Translations under genes and position numbers: made by a program
Virus record (IMG/VR): IMGVR_UViG_3300050821_000756
Span: 1 to 48,007 of that record
Reading direction: 5' to 3' (one strand)
Source of the DNA: a virus
Length of the DNA: 48,007 nucleotides
Notes under the pieces: generated by a model
What the model saw: only the letters and a program-made list of their open reading frames with translations
The model's database searches: none
Told to the model about the DNA's origin: nothing
In this document: piece by piece, positions 8,351 to 17,721 of the stretch
How positions within the stretch are numbered: position 1 is the first letter of the stretch
Layout: each line of letters starts with the position of its first letter

Positions 8351-8456
8351 ACATAATGAAGACTAAAGAAGGCGTGTTTACGGTGCTTTTCTGTTTCTGT
8401 CATTTTGGCAGAGAATGGTTAGTCGCTTCTGATTAACTGGAAAAGCGGAGAGCGAT

Positions 8457-9116
8457 ATGAGTCTTGGTTCACCAGCAGCGTTAAGCGTATTACCAATCAC
8501 AAGTCGAGACTTGGGACTTGGAGATTCTGCTAACTATTATGTAGCATCTAATCCTACTCCTGGTACAGGTATTATTACAGGCCATCCAACAACATTAGTG
8601 AGCACTACTCCAGCACTGATATTGTTTAATGGTGGTTTGTTAAATATTTATCTTCTCTGGATGAGACTTGGAATTACAGTTGCTAGTACAGGTAACGTTA
8701 CTAATACGAACTTCTCACATAGTATTGATCAGGGTAATAGAAACCTTGGAAATACTGCTGGTACAGCCTTAACCATTAACAATACTAATATTATGTCTAA
8801 CGTCAAGTCTAGCGCACAGGCTACATTTGGTGCTATTACAGGTGCCACAGCGGCATCTGGTCTTGAACGTATTATGGGTAATGATTGGTTTAGAGTTGCA
8901 TTAATTGATATTGTTGGTGATGTCTACGAATGGCAGTATGGTTCTCCAGGTTCAGTTGGTGTTGGTTCTACTCCTGCAACAGTCTGTAACTTTATCAGGA
9001 GTGCTCCTGCTATTGTGTTACAGCCGCAAAGCTCATACGTTTTGAATGTCTGGGCTACGACTACGTTTTCTACTGGTATCACATTTGAAGTCCAGATTGG
9101 CTTTGCGGAAAAGTAA
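8457..9116 (+). CDS. Virion surface-type protein, tandem paralogue A
   Basis: A 219-residue beta-rich, Gly/Thr/Ser-rich protein clearly duplicated in the next gene: both begin MSLGSP, share GLGDSANYYVA, LVSTTPAL, FNGGLLN, GNDWFRVAL and the C-terminal QPQSSY...GITFEV segments. Ribosome binding site is GCGGAGAG at 8445-8452. Low charge and repeated-strand character fit a capsid decoration or head fibre protein. The shared N-terminus and C-terminus with divergent middles suggest surface variation. Function is inference. Confidence 0.75.
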   Translation: MSLGSPAALSVLPITSRDLGLGDSANYYVASNPTPGTGIITGHPTTLVSTTPALILFNGGLLNIYLLWMRLGITVASTGNVTNTNFSHSIDQGNRNLGNTAGTALTINNTNIMSNVKSSAQATFGAITGATAASGLERIMGNDWFRVALIDIVGDVYEWQYGSPGSVGVGSTPATVCNFIRSAPAIVLQPQSSYVLNVWATTTFSTGITFEVQIGFAEK

Positions 9117-9130
9117 AAGGAGCAGAAAAA

Positions 9131-9775
9131 ATGTCACTTGGTTCACCATCTTCACTTAGTGTATTACCAGTTACAGGTAGAGATATTGGTCTTGGGGATT
9201 CTGCGAATTATTATGTTGCTGTGACTGCTACTCCTGGTACTGGTCAGATTACTGGAAACCCGACTGCACTGGTGAGTACTACGCCAGCTTTAACTGTATT
9301 TAATGGTGGATTGCTAAACGTATATCTAATCTATCTTCGCTTGTCATCCACGGTAGTGGGTGGCGGTGCCGCTACTAAACAGTTTACACATCAGGTAGAT
9401 CAGGGTAATAGATTTACATCTGGCGGTGCTGCTCTAACAATTAACAATACGAATATGCTGGCTAATGCTAAGTCATCTGTTCAGGCTAATTTTGGTGCTA
9501 TTACTGCTACAGCACAGACTGCCAATGTGAGAAGTTTAGGTAACGACTGGTTTAGAGTTGCTTTAGCCGACGTAGTCGGTGATGTTTATGAATTTCAGTA
9601 TGGTTCTTGTTTTGGTGATGCTGTTGGTTCTTCTCCCGCTACAGTTGCTAACTTTGCTCATGCCGCACCGGCCGTTGTATTGCAGCCGCAGAGTTCCTAT
9701 CTTTTGAATATTTGGTCAGGTACATTTACACAGGGTATTACATTTGAGGTTGAGTTGGCATTCGCTGAGAAGTAG
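9131..9775 (+). CDS. Virion surface-type protein, tandem paralogue B
   Basis: A 214-residue paralogue of the preceding gene, by eye more than half identical and collinear over its whole length. Preceded by AAGGAGCAGAAAAA. Both contain an internal ALTINNTN and a KSS-x-QA-x-FGAI segment. The pair ends at an intrinsic terminator, so this block may be transcribed at its own level. Likely role: minor or decoration virion protein. Confidence 0.75.
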   Translation: MSLGSPSSLSVLPVTGRDIGLGDSANYYVAVTATPGTGQITGNPTALVSTTPALTVFNGGLLNVYLIYLRLSSTVVGGGAATKQFTHQVDQGNRFTSGGAALTINNTNMLANAKSSVQANFGAITATAQTANVRSLGNDWFRVALADVVGDVYEFQYGSCFGDAVGSSPATVANFAHAAPAVVLQPQSSYLLNIWSGTFTQGITFEVELAFAEK

Positions 9776-9783
9776 CCTTCGGC

Positions 9784-9821
9784 TAGGAGCTGTGAGAAAT
9801 GTTCTTGCAGCTCCTATTTTT
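9784..9821 (+). terminator. Intrinsic terminator in the late region
   Basis: TAGGAGCTG (9784-9792) pairs with CAGCTCCTA (9808-9816), followed by TTTTT (9817-9821). A small AGCC-TTC-GGCT hairpin lies just upstream at 9774-9784. It would reduce transcription from the head genes into the connector/tail genes, unless an antiterminator acts. Confidence 0.8.
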
Positions 9822-9829
9822 GAGGATTT

Positions 9830-10042
9830 ATGGATAAAAATCCTTTTCGGAAGAGTAAAGATCCATTTCCACATGAATCAAAGTCTGAAAGCACTATTGC
9901 TAATGAAGTAGCAGAATTAGAGAAGATGTCTGAGTTGCAGGAGGTCGATCCGGCTGCTGTTCTCAAGGAATATGGTTTGGAATCAAACGTTCCCATAAAT
10001 CATCCGTATTGGAGGGTTCGTGGAACTCCGAGAAACAATTGA
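9830..10042 (+). CDS. Small acidic protein with N-terminal NPF motif
   Basis: A 70-residue protein with GAGG 8 bases before ATG. It starts with MDKNPFRKSKDPF, one of several NPF-x-K segments in this genome, followed by an acidic helical stretch (TIANEVAELEKMSEL). It overlaps the next gene by 23 bases. Function unknown; being at the head-tail junction block, it may be an assembly adaptor. Confidence 0.65.
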   Translation: MDKNPFRKSKDPFPHESKSESTIANEVAELEKMSELQEVDPAAVLKEYGLESNVPINHPYWRVRGTPRNN

Positions 10043-10544
10043 ACGGATAAACAAAAAGTTAATAGATGATTTTGGTTCGGAATTAGACGGAAGAGCACGT
10101 TTTCGAGTTGTATTCAGCGATGATCAATTCGAGAAGCGATGGATACAATTTACAGATGAAGGATTTCCATTACTAGAACCAGAAGTCCGGCTTCTTCCAA
10201 AATATAGACAGTTTATTCATCAAAAATATATACTCGAACGGCTAGTGCCAGTTGTTGGAGAGACAGATCTAGTTGAAAAGATGTCTTATGAGCCTTGCTG
10301 GGTTTTCCAGACAAAGAATCAAGAATACCTTCCACCTTTCTATGATGGATGTAAGCTCGTAATTGATTCTATGTATGTGAAAATGGGACGTAAAGATGGT
10401 TTCGCTAAATACAAAGATCCTAATGTGAGCGAAGAAGCGAGACTTGAACATATTAAAAAGGTTGAAGCTGAACTCTTTGGAAATGAGACGGAAATCGGTG
10501 ATGCATTAGCGTATGGTTCTGGTGTTGGATATGGAGTTCACTAA
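10020..10544 (+). CDS. Conserved-looking phage protein of unknown function
   Basis: A 174-residue protein with GTG start at 10020 and a GGAGGG sequence 4 bases upstream. Soluble mixed alpha/beta, with an aromatic core (EPCWVFQTKNQEYLPPF) and a Gly-rich C-terminus (ALAYGSGVGYGVH). It sits before the connector-like gene. No motif that identifies an activity; a virion-assembly role is suggested only by position. Confidence 0.65.
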   Translation: MELRETIERINKKLIDDFGSELDGRARFRVVFSDDQFEKRWIQFTDEGFPLLEPEVRLLPKYRQFIHQKYILERLVPVVGETDLVEKMSYEPCWVFQTKNQEYLPPFYDGCKLVIDSMYVKMGRKDGFAKYKDPNVSEEARLEHIKKVEAELFGNETEIGDALAYGSGVGYGVH

Positions 10545-10708
10545 TGATTGACCCACGTGTAATTCTCATTTTAGTTATACTTGCTGGTGGTTATTATGTA
10601 GGTGAAAAAGCTGTTGCTGGTATTAAAGTTGCTGATAGAGCAATTTGTCATGTAGTAACTTTTGGACATAAATGTAAGACTGTTATCGTAAAGAAGGCAA
10701 CTCCCTAA
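10544..10708 (+). CDS. 54-residue membrane protein
   Basis: ATG 10544 overlaps the previous stop (TAATG). The frame runs to TAA 10706-10708. Residues 6-20 form a hydrophobic segment (VILILVILAGGYYVG), followed by a basic C-terminus with two Cys (AICHVVTFGHKCK). It may be a small inner-membrane or virion-associated peptide. Too short for family recognition, but the coupled start supports a real gene. Confidence 0.6.
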   Translation: MIDPRVILILVILAGGYYVGEKAVAGIKVADRAICHVVTFGHKCKTVIVKKATP

Positions 10709-10727
10709 ATTAGGGAAAAGGTGAAAA

Positions 10728-11453
10728 ATGGCTGAAGAAGTCGGTCGTCCAATTCAAGCTGGTTCTACTCAGATGGAATTTACTAATACGATGTTAAATA
10801 GGAGAAAACTACGACAGTCAGTAAAGAATCCACTTGATAAGTGTACAATAGTTTCGATATTTCCTAAAGCTGTAGATGAAGAGAAATACACGATTCAGCC
10901 AGGAAAGTTTCATATCGAGAAGGGAACATTAGAGAATCCTTCAGTTCTAGTTATTGGAGGTTCTAGTTGGTGGAAAGATTTCGATCCAGATCAAGATCCA
11001 TTAGAAATGCCAAGATCTTCTGTTGAAGTGGCTGATGCTGTTATTACTGATTACTGCAACAGCATGGTTGGAGTTATTCCCGGTTCTGCTTCGCCGGGAC
11101 TATTCTTTGTTACAGGTGAGAAAAATAGATTAGAAATTAAGACAAATTATAAAGAAGAATTAAAGAAAGCTGACGAAAAGCAGAATCAATGGTATCAGAT
11201 TCTGATTCGTTTGGCTGATTCTCTCTGGGCTAGAGGAAATGGAAATCCTCTTGTCATTATGGATGATATGAGACTGGCAGCGAGAAGTTTGCATTTAGAC
11301 GACAAGCCTTGGTTGAAGGATTTCCAGAGTATTCAGAAAGTTCCATGCAAGTTCTGTGGAAATCTCAAAGATCCAAATTATCCTATTTGCGGAGTCTGTC
11401 GTGCTGTTGATACATCGCATCCAATGGGCAAAGATGTAAAGTTTGCCGTTTAG
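10728..11453 (+). CDS. Late protein with C-terminal zinc ribbon
   Basis: A 241-residue protein with AAAAGG upstream. The main domain is soluble alpha/beta and the C-terminus carries CKFCG...CGVC (about residues 209-225), a four-Cys zinc ribbon. It lies directly before the connector-like gene at 11457. No enzyme motif is seen. A structural or assembly role is suggested by location only. Confidence 0.65.
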   Translation: MAEEVGRPIQAGSTQMEFTNTMLNRRKLRQSVKNPLDKCTIVSIFPKAVDEEKYTIQPGKFHIEKGTLENPSVLVIGGSSWWKDFDPDQDPLEMPRSSVEVADAVITDYCNSMVGVIPGSASPGLFFVTGEKNRLEIKTNYKEELKKADEKQNQWYQILIRLADSLWARGNGNPLVIMDDMRLAARSLHLDDKPWLKDFQSIQKVPCKFCGNLKDPNYPICGVCRAVDTSHPMGKDVKFAV

Positions 11454-11456
11454 TGT

Positions 11457-12152
11457 ATGCCTAAACCATCGGATATAATTGTAACAGTTGCAGGACTGAT
11501 GAATGACTTCTCACAAACACAATACACGAATACTGTCTGCTTGCCGATGCTCAATTTGGCTCTTAATGAATTACAGGAGCTTTTCGAGTTAAATGGAATA
11601 CCAGTAACAAATGAGGTTTCAGCTGCAATCACCGTACCAGTGGGAGTTAATGAGATAGGATTTAGTACATCTCCGGCGCTTCCGGCTGATTTGATAGAAA
11701 TTCAAGAACTATGGGAGAGTCCTACAGGATTGAATAATTGGACTCCTATGGTGAAGAAGGATTTTATTCCTCATTATTTAGAAGATAATACTACTATCTC
11801 CATGTTCTTGATTTGGGCATTGGAACAAGGAGATGTACAGTTAATAGCCGCTAACAGCATCATCGATTTGAAGATTGATTATGTCTCTAACATGTTTAAT
11901 ACACCAATTCTTATTGGAGCTATAAATACAAATCTCCCATTTACGAATATCGGAACATATCTAGATTATAAAACAGCGGCGCTCTGTGCAATGTTCATTG
12001 CAGAAAATGGGTCACGAGCGGCTGCTCTCGACTCATTAGCTGGAACTGCATTAACGCGCGCATTAGGGATCCCAATTAAGGGAATGCAATCTATTACGAC
12101 TCGCAGACGACCATTTAGGGCAAGTTATAAGCGTAGAGGCGTAGTGTACTGA
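11457..12152 (+). CDS. Head-tail adaptor (connector)-like protein
   Basis: A 231-residue protein beginning with a helical segment typical of phage adaptor proteins (LMNDFSQTQYTNTVCLPMLN then LALNELQELFELNGIP), a beta-hairpin domain, a second helical part, and a very basic C-terminal tail (TTRRRPFRASYKRRG). That layout is like gp4/gp11-type adaptors that bind the portal ring in short-tailed phages. It sits immediately before the stabilisation-type protein. Assignment by pattern and order. Confidence 0.6.
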   Translation: MPKPSDIIVTVAGLMNDFSQTQYTNTVCLPMLNLALNELQELFELNGIPVTNEVSAAITVPVGVNEIGFSTSPALPADLIEIQELWESPTGLNNWTPMVKKDFIPHYLEDNTTISMFLIWALEQGDVQLIAANSIIDLKIDYVSNMFNTPILIGAINTNLPFTNIGTYLDYKTAALCAMFIAENGSRAAALDSLAGTALTRALGIPIKGMQSITTRRRPFRASYKRRGVVY

Positions 12153-12153
12153 A

Positions 12154-14412
12154 ATGCCAGTTAGGGATCATCAGGGAATAGAAATTTCCACCTTTAATGG
12201 ATTGTGGCAACGTGGTGATATAGACAATACTCCAATAGATCATTTTAGTGATTGTAACAATATAGATTTCGTAGGAAACGCATTCGGAACTCGTCCTGGG
12301 ATTGGAATAAGTCAAACTGTCAATGTTCCATTAGATAATATTATAAGAATTTACAATTATGCTACGCAAACGGCTAATACATTAATAGTTCTAGCTATAG
12401 ACGCTAGCAATAATGGCAATATCTACCATGTCGTTTCTCCATCACTCGTTTACGGTCCTATTTTAACTATTGCAGGAATGACAGATTTTGCGTTTGTTCC
12501 ATATGCCGGACGTGGCTATATTTCTCCAATAGCACTTTCTCAACCTGCTCTCAATCCTCCATCAGCTTTACTCGCACAAGTCGTTAGCGGCACAGGATTA
12601 TCAGCAGGAGTATATCAATATGCAAGTACATTTGTAAATCCTCTTGGAGAGACGACTGTATCAGCAATAACTACAGTCACTACACTTGCAGCATTAGCTA
12701 ATCCAGTTGTCACAGCAATAATATCAGATTTAGGCATTAGTGGTGGTAATGTTCTAGTTCCTGGAGCTACATATAAATGGTTATTCACTTATCAGAGACA
12801 AGGATTAGAAACAAATATTGGTAGCGCAAGTATAGGGTTCGTATCTCCAGCCGCAACTCATGGTATTGGACTTCAGCCGTCATCTGCATTCCCAATATTT
12901 ACTGATACAACTACATTAGTAAATGTTTATAGAACTGTAGCAAATGGAGCTACTTATTATCTTGAGAGTCAGATTCCATTTAGTACAATTCCTCTTATTA
13001 CTGGTAGTACATCTTGGATTATTGGTATTGTAAGTGATGCTCAATTAATAACAGCTCAGCAAGCGCCAGCAGCTAATGCTACGGCAATGGAGAAGGTTAA
13101 TCTAACTTCTATTCCTACAGATCCTACTGGTTCTGCAACTTCTAGAAATATTTATAGAACTAAGGTGAATCTAGCAGCATTGCTATTAGATCATACACTT
13201 GCAGATAATACTACGATTGCATACGCAGATACGAATGCTGATGCTACGTTGACGACTGCTGCTCCAACTGCTAATACAGCATTTACTGGAACTAATCTTA
13301 TTGCTAAAGGAATGTCTGGTCAATCAGTTTACGTATACGCTGGTGATGGCACTGCGGCTAGGAAAGCAGCCGGAGCTGGCTTAATCGGAACAATGACAGT
13401 TGCGAATGGAATAGGAGGACATACAGATCCAGGACAGCACATTTTCGGAATTGTTTCTCAGACGATTTCCGGTTATAACGCTCCTCCGTCAATTCTCACA
13501 CCATTTATCACTAATGGAACTTCTGTAAGTTTCGGTAGTATTCCCACAAGTGGTAGTGCAGCAGTAACAAAGAGACTTCTTGTATCAACCATAGCTATTC
13601 CAGCTGCAGAGTACGTACTAGATTCAAACCCTCTCGATTACGAATTCTTCTTTGTCCCAGGCGCAGTTATCAACAATAATACTGATACGTTTCTAAATAA
13701 CATCTCATTTTATGATGCAGATTTGCTAGCTGATGCCTCAGCACTCCTAAACAATTATACGTCGATTCCGGCTGGAGCAGTTCTCAATCTCTATCATAAT
13801 AGACTAGTCGTTGCGGCAACATTTACAGACATTTCACTAGCTCTATTAAGTCAAGTTGGTCAGCCGGAAGCTATTAGCCAAATCTCTGGATTAATTATAG
13901 CACCACTGGACGGCAATCCTATCACAAATGCGCAAGAATATCGTGATACGTTCTATTTATTTAAGCGTGCTAGGACTCTAAGCTACGTTGATAATGGTCA
14001 GGAGCCGTCTTTTTGGCCTCTTATTGTTATTGATAATGCTCTAGGAACGAGTATTCATGGAATTGCTACAGTTTTAGATTCTGGCTCATCCTCCGTAGAT
14101 TTCTTGCTGATTGCAACATATCAAGGAATTAGTCAATTTAATGGAAAATATGTGACTCCAGAATTGAGCTGGAAAATTAGTGATTTTTGGAAGAAACTTG
14201 ACAGAACTAAGTTTAATTCAATTCAAATTGTCAATGAGTCTATTTCAAAGAAGATTTATTGTGTTCTTCCAACTAAAAATCTTCTAGTTGGTGATTATGT
14301 TAATGGAATAGATTGGAAGAATGTTAAATGGGCTCCTTGGTCATTCTACCCAAAGATTAATACAATAGCGATTCAAAATATTAGTGATGTCATTCTCGGA
14401 GCTGCTCTATAA
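12154..14412 (+). CDS. Tail hub / stabilisation protein-like virion protein
   Basis: A 752-residue protein. Its N-terminus (NGLWQRGDIDNTPIDHFSDC then NNIDF, TRPGI) is the pattern of phage stabilisation/tail-hub proteins, which start by describing a loop and then form a beta-propeller. The middle has fibronectin-like strands (GVYQYASTFVNPLGET) and several NIYRT/NVYRT repeats around residues 255-330. The C-terminal half has propeller-like blades. It likely plugs the portal-adaptor channel or forms the short tail tube. Starts 1 base after the previous stop. Confidence 0.65.
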   Translation: MPVRDHQGIEISTFNGLWQRGDIDNTPIDHFSDCNNIDFVGNAFGTRPGIGISQTVNVPLDNIIRIYNYATQTANTLIVLAIDASNNGNIYHVVSPSLVYGPILTIAGMTDFAFVPYAGRGYISPIALSQPALNPPSALLAQVVSGTGLSAGVYQYASTFVNPLGETTVSAITTVTTLAALANPVVTAIISDLGISGGNVLVPGATYKWLFTYQRQGLETNIGSASIGFVSPAATHGIGLQPSSAFPIFTDTTTLVNVYRTVANGATYYLESQIPFSTIPLITGSTSWIIGIVSDAQLITAQQAPAANATAMEKVNLTSIPTDPTGSATSRNIYRTKVNLAALLLDHTLADNTTIAYADTNADATLTTAAPTANTAFTGTNLIAKGMSGQSVYVYAGDGTAARKAAGAGLIGTMTVANGIGGHTDPGQHIFGIVSQTISGYNAPPSILTPFITNGTSVSFGSIPTSGSAAVTKRLLVSTIAIPAAEYVLDSNPLDYEFFFVPGAVINNNTDTFLNNISFYDADLLADASALLNNYTSIPAGAVLNLYHNRLVVAATFTDISLALLSQVGQPEAISQISGLIIAPLDGNPITNAQEYRDTFYLFKRARTLSYVDNGQEPSFWPLIVIDNALGTSIHGIATVLDSGSSSVDFLLIATYQGISQFNGKYVTPELSWKISDFWKKLDRTKFNSIQIVNESISKKIYCVLPTKNLLVGDYVNGIDWKNVKWAPWSFYPKINTIAIQNISDVILGAAL

Positions 14413-15416
14413 TGGGCTCTTTTATTATTAGACCTACAGTGCTGAGTCAGGGTGGAACTCCTGTTCTGAGCATATTTGATCCTGCTCCGGCTGCTTATGC
14501 TGGATGGATTGTTAGCATCGAAGGTGGCACTGTCTTTGGAGCTGTAACTGATCCTACTAATGTACAAACTCTACAATCAAGTGTGTATGCGGCTGGAAGC
14601 GGCAATAGTCTTGCACAGACTGTACGATTCTCTACTACTCCTAATCCATCTATTTATCTGGATGGTTCATTAACTCCAATTGACTATCAACATTTACCGA
14701 GTGGGTTTATTCCTACATCAGCAGTTGTTAAAGTAGATGGTTTTTCTAGTGCTACAACTGGAACTGGTGTTGCTCATTTCTATCTGCAACAAGACTCTGG
14801 AAATGATGGCACTGTTAATACTGCTAGTTATCCATATGCAACTATTCCACCTATGTTTAATATTCTCTTTAATGGAATGGGATTTAGGGTTAATATTACT
14901 ACTAGTGCAGGTGGGGATACTGCCGGAAATGTCTTTTCAAATCTTAGAGTTGAAGGAACGTATGCAATAGTCAAATTCATAGCTACGTTGAATCCAGCAA
15001 ACTTGCTAACAAGCGTTGGAGATCCTATCACTATTAGTTCTGGTGGTCCAGGAAGCTCTAATGGGATGGATCTATCTCATATTACTGTTACAGTTTTCTA
15101 TCGCGACAGCTCTAATAATCCCTTTACTGTGAGTGTTTCTCCGACTTCTCAATCACCTACGCAGTATGTTTTTAATGCACCAAACTTCGATGGTGCTGTT
15201 CAGATATCTATTAACGTTGTTGGAGATGGAACACAGTTTACTGGTTCAGTTCCTCTCGGCTCTCTTCCTACAATCAATTTCACTGATGGAACTGGAATTT
15301 ATGTATTAACTCCTGGAAAGACATTTGATAGCCTCTACGCTCAAGGAACTAATCCTATTCAGATAGTGAGTATGGCAATTCCTAATCCATTTGTTAAGAC
15401 AGGATTTATTCCGTAA
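14412..15416 (+). CDS. Virion structural protein, tail region
   Basis: A 334-residue, low-charge, Thr/Ser/Gly/Pro-rich beta protein, coupled to the preceding gene (TAATG at 14410-14414). It contains an Ig-like or jelly-roll-like middle (LDGSLTPIDYQHLPSGFIP) and no enzyme motifs. The position between hub and fibre suggests a tail needle, collar or fibre attachment component. Family not recognised. Confidence 0.65.
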   Translation: MGSFIIRPTVLSQGGTPVLSIFDPAPAAYAGWIVSIEGGTVFGAVTDPTNVQTLQSSVYAAGSGNSLAQTVRFSTTPNPSIYLDGSLTPIDYQHLPSGFIPTSAVVKVDGFSSATTGTGVAHFYLQQDSGNDGTVNTASYPYATIPPMFNILFNGMGFRVNITTSAGGDTAGNVFSNLRVEGTYAIVKFIATLNPANLLTSVGDPITISSGGPGSSNGMDLSHITVTVFYRDSSNNPFTVSVSPTSQSPTQYVFNAPNFDGAVQISINVVGDGTQFTGSVPLGSLPTINFTDGTGIYVLTPGKTFDSLYAQGTNPIQIVSMAIPNPFVKTGFIP

Positions 15417-15421
15417 TTATC

Positions 15422-15724
15422 ATGGCAAGTAAGAAATCTGTAGATGAGGGAGTCATTAATCATTATGGAGCTGTTCGTTTACGTGTTACAGGTTCGGCAA
15501 ATCTTCAATTAACTCTATTCTCTCTTGATGAAGTCCAGAGTTTCGTGATGGTTCCAGTATTTTTAAATGCTGCAACAGCAGTAGAACCGAATAGATTAAG
15601 CAATTTTACTCAACAACGGGCTAAACTAGAAATACAGACAACGCAGTTGGGTGAGAGCTTTTTAATTTCTAAGATAATAGTCTTTATTAAACCAGTTGCC
15701 AAATCTTGGCCTGAAACTTCTTAA
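15422..15724 (+). CDS. Small tail-region protein
   Basis: A 100-residue mixed alpha/beta protein lying between two structural genes; its stop (TAA) overlaps the ATG of the fibre gene. The beta-strand N-terminal half (VRLRVTGSANLQLTLFSL) and conserved-looking size suggest a fibre-attachment or collar subunit. No specific family recognised. Confidence 0.65.
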   Translation: MASKKSVDEGVINHYGAVRLRVTGSANLQLTLFSLDEVQSFVMVPVFLNAATAVEPNRLSNFTQQRAKLEIQTTQLGESFLISKIIVFIKPVAKSWPETS

Positions 15725-17352
15725 TGGCTGCTGACGCTTCTCGTCTCTATACAATTTTATTAAATACAGGTCTACAAACTAAAGATAACCCATTACATCA
15801 ACTCTTGCATGATTTAATCGGACATGTTATATCCACAAATAAACAAGTTAGCACTATTATTTCTGGCGGCGGAGCTGGGGGAGGACTGCAAGGTATTCAG
15901 GGAATACAGGGACCACAAGGACTGCCTGGAATAGATGGAGAGAATTCAGCTTCTAGTTCTGATGATTTTGTCTCACCAATTATCTCAGTTCAGAATCTAA
16001 ATACTCTATTCACTGCCGGATCAGTCATTTTTTCTGGTCCATCGGGAAGTTTAGCTCAAGATCCAGCAAAGTTAGTATGGGATGATGTTAATTTCTTTTT
16101 AAGACTTTATAGAACATTTACTGACAGTTCAAATTATGAGAGACTTTCAATTGGGGCTTCTGGTACAACTTTAGCAATCTTATCTGAAGCATTAGGAACT
16201 GGAATTGTTCGTCGAATTAGAATTGGAAATGCGCTTGGCGGCGGCTATTGGGATATCATGGGCACCGATGGGGCGGGGAATGCAGGAGATTTGCGTCCCT
16301 CCACAGATAATTCCCAAAACATTGGACAATCGGGTTCTGCTATTCATAGTCTCTGGATAGGGTCCACGATTTCATTCACGGCTGGGGCAAGTACATTCGG
16401 CCGTCTCTATTCGACTGTCGATGCAACATTGGTGTTGAATAACTCATTACTTACGATTGGTGTTGGACTGGATTTCTCCACCGACCAACTGTTGAAGATT
16501 CGGAAAAGTGATTTTTCTGGGAATGCTGCCCTTTCAATAGGACTAGATGCCATAGGGTCTACTTCAACTGATGGATTAACTATTTCTAATGATACTATTT
16601 CTACATCTATAGTACCAGTTCAAACAGCTCCACGTATACATTTCAAAGGTCACGTTTGGAATACGACGGCAGTAGCAGCAGATAATCTTGATGAATGGTT
16701 TGCGGATGTCGTATTAGGTTCTGGATTGGCTCCAACATCCGTCATACGATTAATTCATCGTATTACTCCAGGTGGAACTGTTGTTCCTTATACCTTTAAT
16801 TCAAATGGAACACTGACTATCGTTGGCACGTCATCATCATCTCTATTGCTATCAACAGGTGCACAACGTATTTATCTTGGTTCTGGATTCTTTGGAATGC
16901 CAGCCGCGAGTCAATGGAACTTTCTCGATTCCACAGCCACAGTTGGTTTTGGATTAGACGGGGCAACTGATGGTATTCTCAAGATTCGTAATCGTGCTCA
17001 AAATGCAGATGCTGCCATTACCTATTCTAGTTACACGCATTCTGGCGCAGAAATCGACAAGACGTATCAGATATACGCCCCCGTCACAGGCGGGACGGTG
17101 ACGATGAGCGCGAATCAATCGCGTGCGATTATCAATCCATTAGCTGGATTGGCACTATTAACTGTTACTCTTCCACCTTCTCCTGTAGATGGTCAAGTTA
17201 CTGGATTCTCTTTTACTCAGATAATAACTGGATTAACTGTCAATGCTCCTAGTGGTGCAACTGTTGTAGCACCTCCAACAACGGCTGCTGTAGATAGTAC
17301 ATTTAGATTTATTTATCAAACTTCGTCAACGTCGTGGTTTCCATGTTCATAG
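15724..17352 (+). CDS. Tail fibre with collagen-like segment
   Basis: A 542-residue protein. After a helical N-terminal anchor (residues 1-50) comes a Gly-rich and collagen-like Gly-X-Y run (LQGIQGIQGPQGLPGIDGE, about 58-76), then a long repetitive beta region. Two internal repeats are evident: GLDFSTDQLLKIRKSDFSG and GLDGATDGILKIRNRAQNA. The C-terminal about 90 residues form a separate beta domain that ends in an aromatic/Cys tip (SWFPCS). The gene is locally GC-richer at about 16230-16520 and 17040-17120 than its surroundings, suggesting recombined segments. Role: host receptor binding. Confidence 0.8.
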   Translation: MAADASRLYTILLNTGLQTKDNPLHQLLHDLIGHVISTNKQVSTIISGGGAGGGLQGIQGIQGPQGLPGIDGENSASSSDDFVSPIISVQNLNTLFTAGSVIFSGPSGSLAQDPAKLVWDDVNFFLRLYRTFTDSSNYERLSIGASGTTLAILSEALGTGIVRRIRIGNALGGGYWDIMGTDGAGNAGDLRPSTDNSQNIGQSGSAIHSLWIGSTISFTAGASTFGRLYSTVDATLVLNNSLLTIGVGLDFSTDQLLKIRKSDFSGNAALSIGLDAIGSTSTDGLTISNDTISTSIVPVQTAPRIHFKGHVWNTTAVAADNLDEWFADVVLGSGLAPTSVIRLIHRITPGGTVVPYTFNSNGTLTIVGTSSSSLLLSTGAQRIYLGSGFFGMPAASQWNFLDSTATVGFGLDGATDGILKIRNRAQNADAAITYSSYTHSGAEIDKTYQIYAPVTGGTVTMSANQSRAIINPLAGLALLTVTLPPSPVDGQVTGFSFTQIITGLTVNAPSGATVVAPPTTAAVDSTFRFIYQTSSTSWFPCS

Positions 17353-17361
17353 AGGGTTAGA

Positions 17362-17721
17362 ATGGCAAATGGAACTGCAGTAATTCAGATGGCTCTCGCT
17401 CATGATTCTTCTTTTCTTGATCGTGTACAATATCTTATGACACAAGTTGCATTAGTAGTGTTGGCAGAAGTTAACACTACTCCTAATCACACTTTGAGAG
17501 TTCAGCTTGCACATCAAGTATTAAATAGCCCAGGTCAAGCAGCTGTTAACGCTTCTGTAACTATCGTAGGAAGTGCTAATCTTGTAGCTGCAAACACTAC
17601 AGTTATACCAGCAAATCCAGAGACAGGTACACCTCAAACTGCAACTACTGATGCTACTGATGCAGCAATTTTAAGCCAGATATCCACTCTGTGGAGTGCT
17701 CTTGCAGGAGTCTCAACTTAA
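17362..17721 (+). CDS. Small phage protein downstream of fibre
   Basis: A 119-residue protein, helical in its first 50 residues (SSFLDRVQYLMTQVALVVLA), then Thr/Ala/Asn-rich. GAGGG at 17352-17356 precedes the ATG. Small proteins of this style often sit next to phage fibre or ejection genes, but no function is recognised. Its stop abuts the next ATG. Confidence 0.65.
   Translation: MANGTAVIQMALAHDSSFLDRVQYLMTQVALVVLAEVNTTPNHTLRVQLAHQVLNSPGQAAVNASVTIVGSANLVAANTTVIPANPETGTPQTATTDATDAAILSQISTLWSALAGVST

Noticed and set aside
8356-8436. 26-residue open frame before the duplicated virion genes
   Set aside because: Possible leader peptide, but too short, no ribosome binding site and no conserved feature to support it.
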